Part shown: positions 1 to 8,275 of the stretch, piece after piece
Position numbering within the stretch: position 1 is the first letter of the stretch
Layout: every line of letters begins with the position of its first letter
Assembly: GCF_023023025.1 (NCBI RefSeq)
Contig: NZ_CP095481.1
Span: 2,604,001-2,668,000 of the forward strand
From: Amycolatopsis sp. WQ 127309
Lineage (GTDB): Bacteria > Actinomycetota > Actinomycetes > Mycobacteriales > Pseudonocardiaceae
DNA length: 64,000 bases
Direction: 5' to 3'
Program-made: the position numbers and the translations under genes
The notes under the pieces: model-generated
What the model was told of the DNA's origin: nothing
The model's input: the letters and a program-made list of their open reading frames with translations, nothing else
Database searches by the model: none

Positions 1-2
1 CG

Positions 3-614
3 CCGGTCATCCAGTTCTCGCACCTGACCTGCCCGGCCGGCCACGAGTGCGCGGGCAAGACCGGCACCCAGCAGCACACCCCGCAGAACGACGAACCGGC
101 GTCGGCCGCCAACGCGAACGCCCAGACGTGGATGGTCGGCTACACGCCGTCGGTCTCGGCGGCGGTCTGGGTGGGCAGCGACGGCGACAAGGCGCTGCAC
201 GGCCCGGGTGGCGCGCCGCTGTTCGGGTCGACGCTGGCGGGCCCGATCTGGGACCGCTTCATGCAGCTGTACCTGCAGGGCAAACCGGCCGAACGCTTCG
301 ACCGCGTGGCGGCGATCAGCTCGCCGGTGGACCAGCAGCAGGTGGAAGTCCAGTTGCCCCCGCCGCCGCAACAGCAGCAGCAACAGCAGCCGCGCGACCA
401 GCGGAACCAGGCCCAGCCCGGCGACCGGCAGCAACAGCAGGACCAGCTCCGCCAGTTCCAGCAACGGCTTCAGGAGCTGCAGGACCGCCAGCGCAACCGC
501 AACGGCGGCGGCAACAACGGCAACGCCACGGGGAACAACACGACCGGGAACAACGGGAACGGCAACGGGGGCAACGACTCCGGCCAGAGCGGCGACCCGG
601 ATCCGGGCGGCTGA
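3..614 (+). CDS. ponA: Class A penicillin-binding protein, C-terminal end (5' partial)
   Basis: Only the last ~203 residues of a bifunctional peptidoglycan transglycosylase/transpeptidase are present; the gene begins before the window. The transpeptidase KTG triad is visible as GKTGT near residue 18, followed by the usual strand TWMVGYTPSVSAAVWVG. The domain ends near GPIWDRFM and is followed by a low-complexity tail rich in Pro/Gln and then Asn/Gly, typical of actinobacterial PBP1 tails outside the membrane. The role is cross-linking of cell-wall glycan strands. Synteny with GT87-rpsF-dnaB matches mycobacterial ponA1. It is convergent with the next gene and separated from it by a shared hairpin terminator. 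Confidence 0.9.
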   Translation, partial: PVIQFSHLTCPAGHECAGKTGTQQHTPQNDEPASAANANAQTWMVGYTPSVSAAVWVGSDGDKALHGPGGAPLFGSTLAGPIWDRFMQLYLQGKPAERFDRVAAISSPVDQQQVEVQLPPPPQQQQQQQPRDQRNQAQPGDRQQQQDQLRQFQQRLQELQDRQRNRNGGGNNGNATGNNTTGNNGNGNGGNDSGQSGDPDPGG

Positions 615-634
615 CCCGCGTTTCACAAAGAGAA

Positions 635-674
635 GGCCGTGACCTCGGAGCTGGGGGACACCGAGGTCACGGCC
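635..674. terminator. Bidirectional hairpin terminator
   Basis: A perfect 14-bp inverted repeat, GGCCGTGACCTCGG (635-648) and CCGAGGTCACGGCC (661-674), with a 12-nt loop. It lies between the convergent stops of ponA and the oxidoreductase and can serve both. There is no U-tract, as is usual in high-GC actinobacteria. Confidence 0.8.
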
Positions 675-683
675 GGTCTGGGG

Positions 684-1739
684 TCAGAGCTCGACGACGA
701 TCCCTTCGACGCCGGAGCGGTGCGCCGCCTCGATCACGCGCAGGGCCGCGACCGACGACTCCGGGTCGACCGGGAACTCGCCTTCGCCGCGCAGGGCGTC
801 GCGCACCTGGGCGTAGAACTGCTCGTAGCGACCGGTTTCGGTGGGCACGGTCTTGACGTCGTTGCCGACGCCGATCTTGCCCGCGTCCGCCGCCGGTTCC
901 ACGCCCCAGCCGTCGTCGCCGGGGCGCATGCCCGTCTTGATCTGGGGTTCCTGGACGTCGAGGCCGTACTTGGTGAACGTCGCCTGGTCGCCGAGCACGC
1001 GGAACCGCGGGTTCTGGGTGCCCGCGAGCGCCGACGCCCACAGCTGCGACCGGACGCCGTTGGCGTGGTGCAGCGCGACGAAGACGTCGTCGTCGACCTG
1101 GACGCCTGCCCGACGGCGGTCGACCTCCGCGTAGACCCGGGTGACCGGGCCGAACAGCTGCAGCGCCTGGTCGACGATGTGCGCGCCGAGGTCGTAGAGC
1201 AGCCCGCCCGCCTCGGCCGGGTCCCCGAACTCGCGCCAGTTGTCCTTCGGCTTGGGCACCCAGCGGTCGTAGCGGGACTCGAAGCGGAACACCTCGCCGA
1301 GGCGGCCCGAGTCGAGGACCTGCCGCACGGTGAGGAAGTCGGAGTCGAGGCGGCGGTTCTGGAAGACGGTGAGCCCGACGCCCGCCGCCTTCGCCGCGGC
1401 GACGACCTGCTCGGCCTCGGCCGCGGTCGGCGCGAACGGCTTGTCGACGACCACCGGCACGCCGGCCGCGATGGCCCGCAGCGCGAGCGGGACGTGCGTG
1501 CGGTTCGGTGTGCTGACCACGATCAGGTCGAGCTCGCCCGCGCGCTCGAACAGCGCGTCGGCGTCCGGGACGATCTCCGCGCCGGGGTTGTCGGTGCGCG
1601 CCTGGACGGCGTTGCTCGACGTCGTGATCACCGCGGGGGTCAGTCCGGGCGTCGCCGCCACCAGCGGTGCGTGGAAGACGCGTCCCCCGATGCCGTAGCC
1701 GAGGATGCCCACCCGCAAGTCGTCAACCATGGCGCCCAT
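684..1739 (-). CDS. Gfo/Idh/MocA family NAD(P)-dependent oxidoreductase
   Basis: 351 residues, normal for the family. An N-terminal Rossmann fold begins VGILGYGIGGRVFHAP (GxGxxG-type nucleotide loop), and the conserved PVVVDKPFAPT segment near residue 95 carries the catalytic Lys of the family's EKP motif. The C-terminal half is the alpha/beta substrate domain with YDLGAHIVDQALQLFG. Family members oxidise or reduce sugars, inositols and related polyols in the cytosol; the substrate cannot be told here. It is divergent from a ROK sugar-type regulator 47 bp away, which suggests control by that regulator. A second ATG at 1730 is an alternative start; no clear ribosome-binding site precedes either. 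Confidence 0.85.
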   Translation of the reverse strand: MGAMVDDLRVGILGYGIGGRVFHAPLVAATPGLTPAVITTSSNAVQARTDNPGAEIVPDADALFERAGELDLIVVSTPNRTHVPLALRAIAAGVPVVVDKPFAPTAAEAEQVVAAAKAAGVGLTVFQNRRLDSDFLTVRQVLDSGRLGEVFRFESRYDRWVPKPKDNWREFGDPAEAGGLLYDLGAHIVDQALQLFGPVTRVYAEVDRRRAGVQVDDDVFVALHHANGVRSQLWASALAGTQNPRFRVLGDQATFTKYGLDVQEPQIKTGMRPGDDGWGVEPAADAGKIGVGNDVKTVPTETGRYEQFYAQVRDALRGEGEFPVDPESSVAALRVIEAAHRSGVEGIVVEL

Positions 1740-1786
1740 TAAACAACAGTGTTGCGAAATTGACCAGGCATGCGAGGATCTAGACC
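1740..1786. promoter_or_regulatory. Divergent promoter region with palindrome and dre-like half site
   Basis: This 47-bp gap separates the oxidoreductase and ROK starts. It holds a perfect CAACA-g-TGTTG inverted repeat at 1744-1754, a plausible ROK operator. It also holds GGATCTAGACCA just before the ROK start codon, which matches one half of the DasR dre core TGGTCTAGACCA. Both are read directly; binding is inferred. Confidence 0.4.
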
Positions 1787-2845
1787 ATGGCGGCCACCGG
1801 GCGGAACCTGCGCAACGTGCGCGAGCACAACCGCGCCCTCCTGCTCACGCACATCCTGCGGGCCGGTGGCCTCAGCCGGGTCGAGCTCGCCGAACGCACC
1901 GGCCTCACCCAGCAGGCCGTGTCCAAGATCGTGCCCGAACTGCTCGACGCCGGCCTCCTGGACGAAGAGCGGCAGCCGTCCGCGGGCGTCGGCAAGCCCC
2001 GCACGCAGCTGACCGTCCGCTCCGGCGCCCGCCACGCGCTCGGCGCGCGCCTCGACCGCGACGAGTACCGCGTCCTGCGGACCAACCTCATCGGCGAGGT
2101 CGAGGAGACGGCGGGCGGTCCGCTCCCGGTCGGGTTCACCCCCGACCAGGCCGTCGAAGCCATCGGGACCACCGCGCTCGAACTCGCGGACGGCTTCGGA
2201 GTGCTCGGCCTCGGCCTGGGCGCGGTCGGCCCGCTGGACCACCTCGCCGGCCTGGTCCGCGACGCGACGAGCATGCCCGGCTGGCACGACGTGCCGCTGC
2301 GTGACCTGCTCGAGAAGCGCACCGGGCTGCCGGTGGTGCTGGACAAGGACACCAACGCCGCCGCGTTCGCCCAGCTGTGGCCGCACGGCGAGCCGACGGC
2401 GACGGCGGTCGTGCTGGTCGGTACCGGCATCGGCGTCGGCCTGCTGATCGACGGGCACCTCTACCGCGGCCCGCGGACCAACGCGGGTGAGTTCGGGCAC
2501 ACCACGATCGCCTACGACGGCCCCCGCTGCGCCTGCGGGCGGCGCGGCTGCGTCGAGATCATGGCCAAGCAGGCCCCCGGCACGCGGGCCGCCGCCGGTT
2601 TCCTCGGGATCGGCCTCGCCGACCTCGTCCAGGTGCTCGATCTGGAACGGATCGTGCTGGCCGGACGCGCGGTGCGGGACGAACCGGGCACTTACCGTGA
2701 CGCCGTTTCGGAGCGGCTCGAGGAGCTGCTGCCGCTGCCGCACTGGCAGCGCATCGAGGTCGTCGAGGACTCCTTCGGCGAGGAGATCGTCACGCGTGGC
2801 GCGGCCGCCGAGGTCCTGGCCTCGTACTACGCGAATCCGGCATGA
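1787..2845 (+). CDS. ROK family transcriptional regulator
   Basis: 352 residues with an N-terminal winged helix-turn-helix (VELAERTGLTQQAVSKIVPELLDAG, about residues 25-50). A ROK/ASKHA fold follows, including GTGIGVGLLIDG and the zinc-binding cluster CACGRRGCVE near residue 250. The order HTH then ROK identifies a regulator, not a glucokinase. Family members are repressors of sugar catabolism that respond to sugars or sugar phosphates. Divergence from the oxidoreductase suggests it controls that gene and itself. The sequence after the zinc motif looks shorter than in typical ROK proteins (~390 residues). The ATG start is fixed by the short divergent gap. Confidence 0.88.
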   Translation: MAATGRNLRNVREHNRALLLTHILRAGGLSRVELAERTGLTQQAVSKIVPELLDAGLLDEERQPSAGVGKPRTQLTVRSGARHALGARLDRDEYRVLRTNLIGEVEETAGGPLPVGFTPDQAVEAIGTTALELADGFGVLGLGLGAVGPLDHLAGLVRDATSMPGWHDVPLRDLLEKRTGLPVVLDKDTNAAAFAQLWPHGEPTATAVVLVGTGIGVGLLIDGHLYRGPRTNAGEFGHTTIAYDGPRCACGRRGCVEIMAKQAPGTRAAAGFLGIGLADLVQVLDLERIVLAGRAVRDEPGTYRDAVSERLEELLPLPHWQRIEVVEDSFGEEIVTRGAAAEVLASYYANPA

Positions 2846-2893
2846 TCGTCGCCTTCACTTCGCCATCGGGCGATCACCGATAACATCCCGGTC

Positions 2894-4444
2894 GTGCCAG
2901 AGGAGACCACGCGCGAGCCGGACCCCGGCCCCGTGACGCTGAGCAGGGCGGATCGGGTCGTCCCGAGCTGGAACGACCCACTCGCGGCGGCGGTCACCAG
3001 ACCCGTCGGCGGGCCGCTGGGCGAGCACGCCGCGGTCGGCAGGCACTGGTTCTGGTCCCCGCAGCGCGTCGGGCTGCTGCTGGCGACGCTGGCCCTGATG
3101 CTCTGCTGGTTCGGCAAGGGCTCCTGCATCCAGCAGTACCAGGACTCCAGCGGCGCCACCCAGCTCGACTGGCGCGCGGGCCGCCCGTTCGTCGCGATGT
3201 GTTACTCCGACATCGTGCCGCTCTACAGCTCCGAGCGGCTCGACCGGCCGAGCACCTTCCCGTACTACACGTCGTGGAAGGAGAGCTCGCAGACCGCGGA
3301 GAACGACACCCGGTACATGGAGTACCCGGTGTTCACCGGGCTCTTCCAGTGGGTGAACGCGAAGCTCGCGGCGGGCTGGCTCAACATCGCCGAGACCGGC
3401 TGGCTGCCCGGCGCGTTGCCCGTGGCGATCTACTTCGACATTTCCGCGTTCTTCCTGTCGATGGCCTGGCTGGTCACCGTCTGGGCCACCGGCCGGACGA
3501 TGAAACGCCGGCCGTGGGACATGGTGCTCGTGGCGGCGTCACCGCTGGTCCTGGTGCACGCGTTCACCAACTTCGACGCGATCGCGACCGCGTTCACGGC
3601 CACCGGCCTGCTCGCCTGGTCCCGGAAACGGCCGCTGCTCGCCGGGCTCCTGCTCGGCCTGGGCGCGACGGCGAAGCTCTACCCGCTGCTCCTGCTCGGC
3701 GTGCTGTTCGTGCTCTGCCTGCGCGCGGGGAAGCTGACGCCGTTCTGGCGCACCGCCGCGGCCGCCGTCGTGACGTGGGTGGCGGTGAACGCGCCGTTCA
3801 TCCTCACCGCGACCCGCGGCTGGTGGGAGTTCTTCCGGCTGAACACCCTGCGGCCGATGGACCCGGACTCGCTCTACAACGTCTTCTCGTACACGACCGG
3901 CTGGGCCGGGTTCGACGGCGTGCTGCAGAAGAACCAGCCGCCGACCTACCTCAACTGGACGATCGCCGTGCTGTTCCTGGCCTGCTGCGCGGGCATCGCG
4001 TACGTGGCGCTGGCGGCGCCGCGACGGCCGCGGCTGGGGCAGCTTGCGTTCCTCGTCGTGGCCGCGTTCCTGCTGACCAACAAGGTGTGGAGCCCGCAGT
4101 ACTCGCTGTGGCTGGTGCCGCTGGCCGTGCTGGCCATCCCGCGCTGGCGGCTGCTGCTCGGCTGGATGCTGATCGACGCGCTGGTGTGGGTGCCGCGGAT
4201 GTTCTACTACCTCGGCGTCGACCACAAGGGCCTGCCCGAAGGCTTCTTCCTGGGCACGGTCGTGCTCCGCGACCTGGCCGTCGTCGGCCTGTGCGTGCTG
4301 GTGGTCCGCGAGATCTACCGCCCGGCGACCGACCTGGTCCGGATCGCCGGCGACGACGACCCGGCAGGCGGCTTCCTCGACGGCGCCCGGGACGTGATCA
4401 TCCCGAACGCCACCCGGCGCCGCCGGCGAGCCGTGGCCGTCTAA
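2894..4444 (+). CDS. GT87-like polyprenol-phosphate-mannose mannosyltransferase, membrane protein
   Basis: 516 residues with about ten hydrophobic membrane segments, starting near LLLATLALMLCWFG. It has an early Cys-containing periplasmic-type loop and the Asp/Tyr-rich first loop (MCYSDIVPLYSSERL) expected of GT-C fold glycosyltransferases. Gene position after ponA matches mycobacterial Rv0051, a GT87/DUF2029 protein. Such enzymes transfer mannose from a polyprenyl donor to cell-envelope glycolipids or glycans on the outer face of the membrane. The GTG start lies 7 nt after TAACAT (2881-2886), a -10-like element, so the mRNA is probably leaderless. The 3' end overlaps nfo by 4 bp on the opposite strand. 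Confidence 0.75.
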   Translation: MPEETTREPDPGPVTLSRADRVVPSWNDPLAAAVTRPVGGPLGEHAAVGRHWFWSPQRVGLLLATLALMLCWFGKGSCIQQYQDSSGATQLDWRAGRPFVAMCYSDIVPLYSSERLDRPSTFPYYTSWKESSQTAENDTRYMEYPVFTGLFQWVNAKLAAGWLNIAETGWLPGALPVAIYFDISAFFLSMAWLVTVWATGRTMKRRPWDMVLVAASPLVLVHAFTNFDAIATAFTATGLLAWSRKRPLLAGLLLGLGATAKLYPLLLLGVLFVLCLRAGKLTPFWRTAAAAVVTWVAVNAPFILTATRGWWEFFRLNTLRPMDPDSLYNVFSYTTGWAGFDGVLQKNQPPTYLNWTIAVLFLACCAGIAYVALAAPRRPRLGQLAFLVVAAFLLTNKVWSPQYSLWLVPLAVLAIPRWRLLLGWMLIDALVWVPRMFYYLGVDHKGLPEGFFLGTVVLRDLAVVGLCVLVVREIYRPATDLVRIAGDDDPAGGFLDGARDVIIPNATRRRRRAVAV

Positions 4445-5214
4445 CCCAGCTGTTCCTTCAGGTACGCGATGTCGGCGGCCTGGCCGTCGGCCGGCGTTTC
4501 GACGATCACCGGGGCGCCGGCTTCGCGGGCGACCGCGACCAGGGCCTCGGGGTCGATCGTGCCCTCACCCTCGACGACGTTCGCGTGCCGGTCCCGCGTC
4601 GAGCCGAACTCGTCGCGGGAGTTGTTGAGGTGCACCAGGTCGATCCGGCCGGTGATGGCCTTGACCTTCCCGACGGCGATCGCGAGGTCCCAGCCGGCGG
4701 CGTAGGCGTGGCAGGTGTCCAGGCAGAACCCGGCGCCGAACTCGCCGACCTTGTCCCACAGCCGGGCGATGACGTCGAGGTCGCGGGTGATCGCGTTCTC
4801 GCCGCCGGCGGTGTTCTCGATCAGGATCGGGACCTTGAAGCCGCCCTTCTCCTGCTCGCGCTCGAAGAGCTTGCGCCAGTTGTCGAGCCCGGCCTCGACG
4901 TCGTCGTTGGCGCCGACGTGCCCGCCGTGCACGATCAGGCCCTTCGCGCCGACCGCGGCGGCCCCGTCCGCGTGCTGCGTGACGTTCTTGCGGGACGGGA
5001 TCCGGATCTTGTTGTTCAGCGACGCCACGTTGATGAGGTACGGCGAGTGGATGAACACCTCGACCGGGTCGGCCAGGATGGCCTCGCCGTGCGGGTGCGG
5101 CTTCGGGGCTTTCCAGCCCTGGGGGTCGGAGAGGAAGAACTGGACGACGTCGGCTTTGCGGTCGGCGACCGCGGTCAACGGGTCGTCGTCACGGACATGG
5201 GCGCCAATCAGCAT
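4441..5214 (-). CDS. nfo: Deoxyribonuclease IV (endonuclease IV, AP endonuclease)
   Basis: 257 residues. The start MLIGAHVRDDDPL matches the usual first residues of mycobacterial endonuclease IV, so the longer upstream extension is rejected; a GTG three codons upstream is possible. Family motifs include IHSPYLIN, IVHGGHVG, LIENTAGG, FCLDTCHAYAAG and HLNNSRDEFGSTRDRHAN. Their His, Glu and Asp residues bind the trinuclear zinc centre of this TIM-barrel enzyme. It cleaves DNA 5' to abasic sites in base-excision repair. It is convergent with, and overlaps by 4 bp, the glycosyltransferase. Confidence 0.93.
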   Translation of the reverse strand: MLIGAHVRDDDPLTAVADRKADVVQFFLSDPQGWKAPKPHPHGEAILADPVEVFIHSPYLINVASLNNKIRIPSRKNVTQHADGAAAVGAKGLIVHGGHVGANDDVEAGLDNWRKLFEREQEKGGFKVPILIENTAGGENAITRDLDVIARLWDKVGEFGAGFCLDTCHAYAAGWDLAIAVGKVKAITGRIDLVHLNNSRDEFGSTRDRHANVVEGEGTIDPEALVAVAREAGAPVIVETPADGQAADIAYLKEQLG

Positions 5215-5328
5215 GCCGAGCACGCTACTCCCGGATGAACTTCGGCCTGCGGACCCGGATGGTGACGCTCGTGGAGTACCGTGAGCGCGTTCCGTGATCC
5301 AGATTGGTCCGACTGCCGGAGGGCATCG

Positions 5329-6150
5329 ATGGGGAAGCACGTCGCCCGGATCACCGCACTGGGGTTCACGCTCGCCGCTTCCGCCGCCCTCGCGGCACCA
5401 AGCGTGGCAAGCGCCGCTTCCAGTCCGACCCTCGGCGGCGACTGCGCGGCCACCCTCCAGAACGGCCAGGCCCGCAGCGGCCCGAACGGCCTGCTGCTGG
5501 ACGCGGGTGCGCCCCTCAACTCCCCGGACCGGCTGACCGTCGGCCTCGACTCGAGCGCGAAGAACACGAACGGCTCGGCGCCCCTGCTGACCCTCCCGGT
5601 CGGCGACACCGTGCGGGCGCTCGGCCTCGGTGACGTGCCGGTGGTCGGCGACGTCGCCGCGAAGGCCGTCTGCCCCGTCGCGCAGGGCACGGTCAACGCC
5701 GTCGGGAACACGACACAGAGCATCCTGCAAGACGTCGGCGCGCCGCAGCTGCCCGTGCCGCCCGGAACACCGCCGCCGACGACGCCGCCCCAGCAGCCGC
5801 CCCCGCCGACGACGCCGCCGGGCCAGACGCCTCCCGGGCAGACCCCGCCCGGCGACAGCCTCGGCCCGGTGCTCACCGGTGCCGGTGGCGCGGGCCTGCC
5901 GGGTGACGCGATCTCGGGCGTCTTCACCAACGCCGCGCTGCTGCCCGGCAGCCTGGTGCAGGTGCCGGTGATCGCCCAGATCATCCCGGGCGCGCAGGTC
6001 CCGACGGTCGACGAGCAGAAGTCCGGCTCCGCGGTGGCGCTCCCCGGCGTCACGCCGCCGGCGAAACTGCCGATGCTGCTCGCGGTGCTGGCCCTCGCGA
6101 TCGTCGCGGCGGCCCTCGTCCGAGCCTGGATCCGTCGCCGCCCCGCGTGA
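5329..6150 (+). CDS. Exported, C-terminally membrane-anchored surface protein (first of three relatives)
   Basis: 273 residues. The ATG at 5329 is preceded by GGAGGG and gives a clean signal peptide ending ASA near residue 30. The mature part has two Cys (LGGDCAATL and KAVCPVAQ), then a Pro/Thr/Gln-rich linker of PPxTPP type. A C-terminal hydrophobic helix (LLAVLALAIVAAALVRAW) is followed by a short Arg-rich tail. This layout is a type I wall-spanning protein held in the membrane by its tail. Function is unknown. It shares architecture and the final VRxWxxRR motif with the next two genes. An upstream in-frame GTG (5281) would spoil the signal peptide. Confidence 0.75.
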   Translation: MGKHVARITALGFTLAASAALAAPSVASAASSPTLGGDCAATLQNGQARSGPNGLLLDAGAPLNSPDRLTVGLDSSAKNTNGSAPLLTLPVGDTVRALGLGDVPVVGDVAAKAVCPVAQGTVNAVGNTTQSILQDVGAPQLPVPPGTPPPTTPPQQPPPPTTPPGQTPPGQTPPGDSLGPVLTGAGGAGLPGDAISGVFTNAALLPGSLVQVPVIAQIIPGAQVPTVDEQKSGSAVALPGVTPPAKLPMLLAVLALAIVAAALVRAWIRRRPA

Positions 6151-6162
6151 GATTCACCCACC

Positions 6163-6215
6163 GTAACGCCCGCTTCCACTCGAATGCCGGACATTCCTGA
6201 GCGAGCGGGCGTTAC
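6163..6215 (+). terminator. Long nested hairpin between surface genes
   Basis: Outer stem GTAACGCCCGCT (6163-6174) with AGCGGGCGTTAC (6204-6215), a perfect 12 bp. An inner GAATG/CATTC stem sits in the loop. It begins 13 nt after the stop of the first surface gene and precedes the second, so it is most likely a terminator; a processing or attenuation role is possible. Confidence 0.65.
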
Positions 6216-6271
6216 TCGTCTGCCTTAACGTCGTTGTCCTGGGCAGAGGGCACGAGACAAGGGCGGCGAGC

Positions 6272-7147
6272 ATGGAGAACCGGGCACGCAGAGCAACGGC
6301 GGTCGGTGCGACGGCGTTCGTCCTCGCAGGCTCGGCTGTGCTGGGCGTGCCGGGCACCGCCTCGGCGGACACCGTCAAAGCCAACTGTGGCGACACGGTC
6401 ACCGTGAAGCCCGGCGATTTGATTTCCACCCCGCTGGGCATCAAATCCGTCACCGACATCCTCGGCGGCCTGCTCGGCAGCCTTTGCAAGATCACAGTCA
6501 AAGTCGTGGATACGGTCGTGGCCCCGGTGCCGGTTATCGGTGCTCCCGCCGCGAGCGCGGTGAACGGCGCCGTCGCCGGCACCACCAACGGCATCAGCAA
6601 AGCGACCGGCGATGTCGGCAAGGCTCTTAGCGGTGGCGGTCAGCCGGCGCCCGGCCAGTCGCCCGGCACCGGTGGCAACCCGCAGCAGCCGCCCGCCCAG
6701 GGTGGGACCGGGGGTGCGCCGCAGGGCGGGACCCCGCAGGGCACCACCCCGATCCCGGACGCCAACAGCCCGCTCCTGCCCGGCTTCGCGACGAGCCCGG
6801 TGTTCGGTGGCTTCCCGTTCTCCGTCGGCACCGGCTACGCGCCGATGCGCGACTACGGCGGCATCCCGTTCGCGACGGCCGGGTTGTTCACGCCGTCGCC
6901 GGCGATCCGGTACGGCAGCCAGATCCCGGGTTACGCCCCGCAGTACGGCCTCACCGGACCGAACGACGCGGCCGCCGGCAACTCCGGGATCCAGACCGCA
7001 GGACAGGCCGAAGCGCTACCGTCCGCACAGGACGGTTTCACGAACGGGTCGAACCTGCCCCTGCTGATCGCCGTTCTGGCACTCTCCGGAGTCAGCGCGG
7101 GCCTGGTCCGCACCTGGGTGCTCCGCCGGATGGCCGCTGCCAATTGA
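6272..7147 (+). CDS. Exported, C-terminally membrane-anchored surface protein (second relative)
   Basis: 291 residues. The signal peptide ends GTASA near residue 34. The mature protein has two Cys (KANCGDTV, GSLCKITV), a Gly/Gln/Pro-rich linker, and an aromatic segment containing APMRDYGGIPFATAG. A C-terminal membrane helix (LLIAVLALSGVSAGLVRTWVLRR) ends the protein. The APMRDY[GS]G motif and the VRTWVLRR tail are shared with the third protein, showing common ancestry. It probably sits in the envelope with its Pro/Gly linker crossing the wall. Its function is unknown, and the family is not one I recognise. Confidence 0.75.
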   Translation: MENRARRATAVGATAFVLAGSAVLGVPGTASADTVKANCGDTVTVKPGDLISTPLGIKSVTDILGGLLGSLCKITVKVVDTVVAPVPVIGAPAASAVNGAVAGTTNGISKATGDVGKALSGGGQPAPGQSPGTGGNPQQPPAQGGTGGAPQGGTPQGTTPIPDANSPLLPGFATSPVFGGFPFSVGTGYAPMRDYGGIPFATAGLFTPSPAIRYGSQIPGYAPQYGLTGPNDAAAGNSGIQTAGQAEALPSAQDGFTNGSNLPLLIAVLALSGVSAGLVRTWVLRRMAAAN

Positions 7148-7253
7148 GCCGACTGCCGAGTATCTTTCACGTATCCCCGTCGTTGAGCCTGGTACACCTG
7201 GTGTTGCTGTTGCCCAGGACGACGCCCCGATAGACCTCCGGAGGTCAGTGCTC

Positions 7254-8162
7254 GTGCGGAAGATCCCCACCTGGCAGACGACCCGCCGCGCACTGACCGT
7301 CACCGCCATCGCCACCTTCGTCACCGGGGGCGCCTTCCTGTCCGCGGGCACCGCCTCCGCCAGCCAGCAGGTTGTGAGCAACAGCTGCACGGGCACGGTC
7401 TCCGGGCAGATGAGCGATCAGGTCGCGATCACCGGAGCATCCGTCAAAACACTGGTCACGAACGGTGCCAACAACGCCGGCACGCTCGCGGTAGGCGCTT
7501 GGGCCGGTGACTCGATCGCCGGTATCCAAGCCATTCCCGTGGGTCAGGTGCCGAACTCGGCCGGCGGCGCGGCCACCGGCGCAGCGATCGGCAAGGCAGT
7601 GCGCACGGCGCTGGCCAACTCCCACTCGCTGGGTCTCGGCTTGGACTGGAACAAGACGCTGAACAGCGTCGAAAGCACGGTCGCCAAGAGCTGCAACCTC
7701 ACCCTGCTCGCCGCCAACTACGTCGCGCCGAGCACCCCGGGCGGCCAGCCCGGTGCCGGCGGGACCGGTGCGCAGCCGGGTGGCGGGACCGCGACCAGCC
7801 CCGGCGGCGGCTCGACCGGCAACCTCTCGAACCTGAACCCGGGCACCGCGGGCGGCAGTGGCGGCACCGCGCCGATGCGCGACTACAGCGGCCTCCCCAC
7901 CGCGACCCCGGGCACCGCCGTCGCGCCGGGGGTGCGTTACCCGGCCAACGGCACGCTGCCCGGTGACGCCTCCGCGCCGCAGGTCGGCACCGGCGACCAG
8001 GCCGGCCAGGGCGCCGACATCCGCGACGCCGGCAACGCGCAGTCGATGTCCTCGCCCGTCGGCCCGGACGACGTCCAGCTGCCGATGCTGCTCGCGGTGA
8101 TCGTGCTCGCGGGCGTCACCGCGGCGCTCGTGCGGACCTGGGTCCTGCGCCGGGCCGCCTGA
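7254..8162 (+). CDS. Exported, C-terminally membrane-anchored surface protein (third relative)
   Basis: 302 residues from the GTG at 7254. This start lies 9 nt after GGAGG, whereas the upstream in-frame GTG at 7248 is only 3 nt away and is less likely. The signal peptide ends TASA near residue 38. Two Cys follow (SNSCTGTV, AKSCNLTL), then a Gly-rich linker, APMRDYSGLPTATPG, and a C-terminal helix ending LVRTWVLRRAA. It is clearly homologous to the preceding protein and more distantly to the first. It lies directly before the ribosomal operon but is separated from it by a leader region. Confidence 0.75.
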   Translation: MRKIPTWQTTRRALTVTAIATFVTGGAFLSAGTASASQQVVSNSCTGTVSGQMSDQVAITGASVKTLVTNGANNAGTLAVGAWAGDSIAGIQAIPVGQVPNSAGGAATGAAIGKAVRTALANSHSLGLGLDWNKTLNSVESTVAKSCNLTLLAANYVAPSTPGGQPGAGGTGAQPGGGTATSPGGGSTGNLSNLNPGTAGGSGGTAPMRDYSGLPTATPGTAVAPGVRYPANGTLPGDASAPQVGTGDQAGQGADIRDAGNAQSMSSPVGPDDVQLPMLLAVIVLAGVTAALVRTWVLRRAA

Positions 8163-8200
8163 GCCCCAGCCGACCCCGCCGTCCGGTCCGATCGGCACCC

Positions 8201-8266
8201 CCAGGTAGCCTTACCTGGACAAACCCTCCTGCTACGGACAGTCCGTGGCCGCGAGCCCATAGGAGG
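8201..8266 (+). promoter_or_regulatory. Possible S6:S18-type leader of rpsF operon, with upstream hairpin
   Basis: A small hairpin CCAGGTA-GCCT-TACCTGG (8201-8218) is followed by CCTCCT (8225-8230). That segment can pair perfectly with the rpsF Shine-Dalgarno AGGAGG (8261-8266). Between them are a CGGA/TCCG stem (8235-8245) and an unpaired-looking CCG (8249-8251). Known S6:S18 binding leaders have two stems and a CCG in the internal loop, so autoregulation of rpsF by S6:S18 fits. The fold was built by eye. Confidence 0.45.
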
Positions 8267-8275
8267 TGAGTGGTT

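Noticed and set aside
639..1742. Long + strand open frame opposite the oxidoreductase
   Set aside because: It mirrors the real minus-strand gene; its product is Arg/Val/Asp-rich with no motif, a known artefact of very high third-position GC.
3199..5238. 679-codon + strand frame across the glycosyltransferase and nfo
   Set aside because: It spans two genes with strong family motifs in other frames and has only Arg/Ala-rich composition.
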